From NCBI GenBank assembly GCA_937914895.1, contig CALGIL010000010.1:1-7827 (forward strand): DNA of 7,827 nt, given 5' to 3'. Under the pieces are notes generated by a model. The model made no database searches and was not told where the DNA came from. It saw only the letters and a list, made by a program, of their open reading frames with translations. This stretch comes from an uncultured Angelakisella sp. Lineage in GTDB: Bacteria; Bacillota; Clostridia; Oscillospirales; Ruminococcaceae. Both the position numbers and the translations under genes were made by a program. Each line of letters opens with the position of its first letter. Position 1 is the stretch's first letter. Positions 6,332 through 7,827 of the stretch are shown here, piece after piece.

Positions 6332-7723
6332 ATGGACCATCAGCCAAATCCTATTGATTCCAAGGTCACCGTGACCATCCCGGCCAATCGTATGACGGCC
6401 GTCATCTCCGCCACCCCGCCCCAAAACGGCGGCCAGCCGCTGAGCGAGGCCATGATCCGGGAGGCGCTGGCCTTCCACCGGGTGACGGCCGGCATCGACG
6501 AGGACAAGATAGCCCAGCTGGCGGCCCACCCGGTCTATGGCCCGGAGGTGGAGATTGCCAGGGGCGCCCCCGCCCAAAACGGCGAGAACAGCCGGTTGGA
6601 GTACCACTTTCAGCGGGACGCCGTGCTAAAGCCCAAGGAGCTGGCCGACGGGTCGGTGGATTACCGTGAGCTGGGCCTGATTCAGACCGTGGAGGAGGGC
6701 CAGGTGCTGATGTCCCGGACCCCCGCCACCGAAGGGGCGGACGGCTATGACGTGCTGGGGCGCAAAATTGCCGCGCGCCGGGGCCGGGAGGTTCCCTTTC
6801 CCGCCGGCAAAAACACCGTGGTGTCCGAGGACGGCCTGCAGCTGCTGGCGGCCAAGACCGGCCATGTGGAGGCCATGGGCGCCAGGGTAACGGTGCTGGA
6901 TACCTTTACCGTCAAGGGGGACGTCTCCACCGCCACCGGCAACATCAACTTCAGCGGCAACGTGCTCATCAGCGGCAGCGTGCTGGCGGGCTATACCGTC
7001 CGTGCCGCAGGCAGCATTCAAATCCGGGGCGCCTGCGAGGCCTGCACCCTTATCGCCGACGGCAGCATCACCATCGGCGAGGGCATGAACGGCGGAAAAA
7101 TCGACTGCAAGGGCGACCTGCACAGCAAGTATTTGCAAAACTGCGAGGTGGTCTGCGCCGGAAACGCCTTTTCCGGGGCGGTCATCAACTGCAATCTCCG
7201 CTGCGGCGGCACCCTGACCCTCCAGGGCAGCCGGGGCACCCTTATGGGCGGCAGCTGCCTGGTGGGTTCCTCCATCGAGGCCATGTTCATCGGCTCCCAA
7301 AACACCCACGTGCCCACCAGGGTGGAGGTGGGCCTGGACCCGGTGGTCCAGAAGCGGCTGCAGGAGGCCCCCAAGGAGCTGGAGCAGGCGGCGAGGCTGC
7401 TGGAGCAGCTGCGGCAGGTGGTGACGCTTTTGGAGCAGTACGAGGCGGCGGGGCGGCTGGATGCGGAAAAGGCCCATCAGCTGCAAAACGCCCGCTATAC
7501 CAGCCAGATGGAGGCCGCCCGGAAGGAGGCCCTGGAGGAAGAAATGGCCCAGCTGACCGAAAAATCCAAGCTGCTGGGGTATGGCAGCATCCTTGCCAAG
7601 GGCACCATCGCCCCCGGTGTTCGCATCGTCATCGGCCCCTTCCAGCTGCCGGTGCAGAATACCCTGGTGCGTCCCCGGGTGACCCGGGGGGAGGACGGCA
7701 TCCAGGTAAACACCGCGTTTTAG
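6332..7723 (+). CDS. FapA-family (DUF342) polymer-like beta-helix/coiled-coil protein
   Basis: This 463-residue soluble protein has no signal peptide or membrane segment. The N-terminal part (about 1-130) includes the family-typical DGSVDYRELGLI (107-118). Residues about 130-330 contain short Gly-rich turns (KGDVSTATGNINFSGNVLIS, 195-214, then GSIQIRG, GSITIGEG, GGTLTLQGS) that build a right-handed beta-helix as in FapA proteins. Residues about 337-415 are a long Glu/Gln/Leu/Arg-rich coiled coil, and a short beta-rich tail follows (GTIAPGVRIVIGPF). In Vibrio, FapA affects polar flagellum assembly through EIIA-Glc; the family is also common in non-motile Firmicutes, where its role is not established. 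Eight cysteines cluster in the helix (235-309) and none lie elsewhere. ATG 6332 follows AAGGGGG at 6-nt spacing; the in-frame GTG at 6278 would translate the hairpin and add an Arg-rich stretch, so it is rejected. No flagellar gene is in the window. Confidence 0.9.
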   Translation: MDHQPNPIDSKVTVTIPANRMTAVISATPPQNGGQPLSEAMIREALAFHRVTAGIDEDKIAQLAAHPVYGPEVEIARGAPAQNGENSRLEYHFQRDAVLKPKELADGSVDYRELGLIQTVEEGQVLMSRTPATEGADGYDVLGRKIAARRGREVPFPAGKNTVVSEDGLQLLAAKTGHVEAMGARVTVLDTFTVKGDVSTATGNINFSGNVLISGSVLAGYTVRAAGSIQIRGACEACTLIADGSITIGEGMNGGKIDCKGDLHSKYLQNCEVVCAGNAFSGAVINCNLRCGGTLTLQGSRGTLMGGSCLVGSSIEAMFIGSQNTHVPTRVEVGLDPVVQKRLQEAPKELEQAARLLEQLRQVVTLLEQYEAAGRLDAEKAHQLQNARYTSQMEAARKEALEEEMAQLTEKSKLLGYGSILAKGTIAPGVRIVIGPFQLPVQNTLVRPRVTRGEDGIQVNTAF

Positions 7724-7741
7724 GGTGCTCCCAGTCCTCGT

Positions 7742-7766
7742 CAGGGGCGGAAAGCCCCTGTCCGCC
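7742..7766 (+). other. Overlapping alternative hairpins after the FapA-family gene
   Basis: CAGGGGC-GGAAA-GCCCCTG (7742-7760) is a seven-pair hairpin. GGCGGA (7746-7751) can instead pair with TCCGCC (7761-7766). The two structures exclude each other and neither has a U-run. Confidence 0.4.
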
Positions 7767-7772
7767 GTGGCG

Positions 7773-7801
7773 ATGTCCCTATGGCCGCCCATGACATTTT
7801 T
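7773..7801 (+). terminator. Rho-independent terminator of the FapA-family gene
   Basis: Outer stem ATGTC/GACAT (7773-7777 with 7793-7797) and inner stem ATGG/CCAT (7781-7784 with 7789-7792) enclose a CCGC loop, with a three-base bulge on the left side, and run straight into five T residues (7797-7801). It lies 50 bp after the stop codon. The remaining bases to the window end show no gene I can support. Confidence 0.55.
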
Positions 7802-7827
7802 AAACACCGACCCTTGGGCATGGACCT

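Noticed and set aside
6626..7807. 393-codon minus-strand open frame antisense to the FapA-family gene
   Set aside because: Same shadow composition (His/Gly/Ala/Leu-rich) and no domain; the plus-strand protein has clear family motifs.
1..7827. CRISPR array, tRNA or rRNA gene, insertion sequence, phage or toxin-antitoxin genes
   Set aside because: No regular spaced repeats, cloverleaf, rRNA-like stretches, transposase motifs or small paired genes were seen on either strand.

Overview
The window reads as chromosomal DNA of a GC-rich, low-redundancy Firmicute, most likely a gut Clostridia/Oscillospiraceae-type bacterium. This is inference from strong AGGAGG-type ribosome binding sites, two lipoprotein-type binding proteins, tightly packed genes, GC-rich coding sequence with AT-rich intergenic gaps, and a FapA/DUF342 protein with no flagellar genes around it. 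No sequence search was possible, so no species is named.

Five of the six genes lie on the minus strand; read in their own direction they run from right to left. (1) A classical short-chain dehydrogenase/reductase (SDR), 5261-6136. (2) A short AT-rich gap with a weak terminator-like hairpin and an extended -10 promoter (5205-5243), then a structured leader. (3) A lipoprotein substrate-binding protein of the iron(III)/phosphonate type, 3974-5107. (4) A strong 18-bp stem with a short U-run (3869-3914). (5) A fused 569-residue, two-EAA-loop permease (2135-3844), joined with no gap to (6) a PotA/FbpC-like ATPase with a TOBE tail (1058-2134). Beyond a very GC-rich 70-bp spacer and a good sigma-A-type promoter (961-989) lies (7) a second, different binding-protein-like lipoprotein (1-917), whose C-terminus is cut off by the window start.

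On the plus strand, diverging from the SDR across a 195-bp AT-rich gap, is a complete 463-residue FapA-family (DUF342) beta-helix/coiled-coil protein (6332-7723), followed by a compact terminator (7773-7801).

Genes 3, 5 and 6 together make one complete type I ABC importer: binding protein, membrane channel and ATPase. The family is used for ferric iron, 2-aminoethylphosphonate, phosphoglycerate and similar small anionic or metal ligands; the substrate cannot be fixed from sequence. The stem between the binding-protein gene and the permease gene is a plausible device for making more binding protein than membrane components. The second binding protein has its own promoter, so it may serve a separate function such as sensing or an alternative ligand.

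I find no CRISPR array, tRNA, rRNA, transposase or phage gene. I see no convincing undescribed system; the most interesting points are the second binding protein, the strand-specific stem, the structured leader, the odd AT-rich tail of the SDR and the cysteine-rich beta-helix of the FapA protein.
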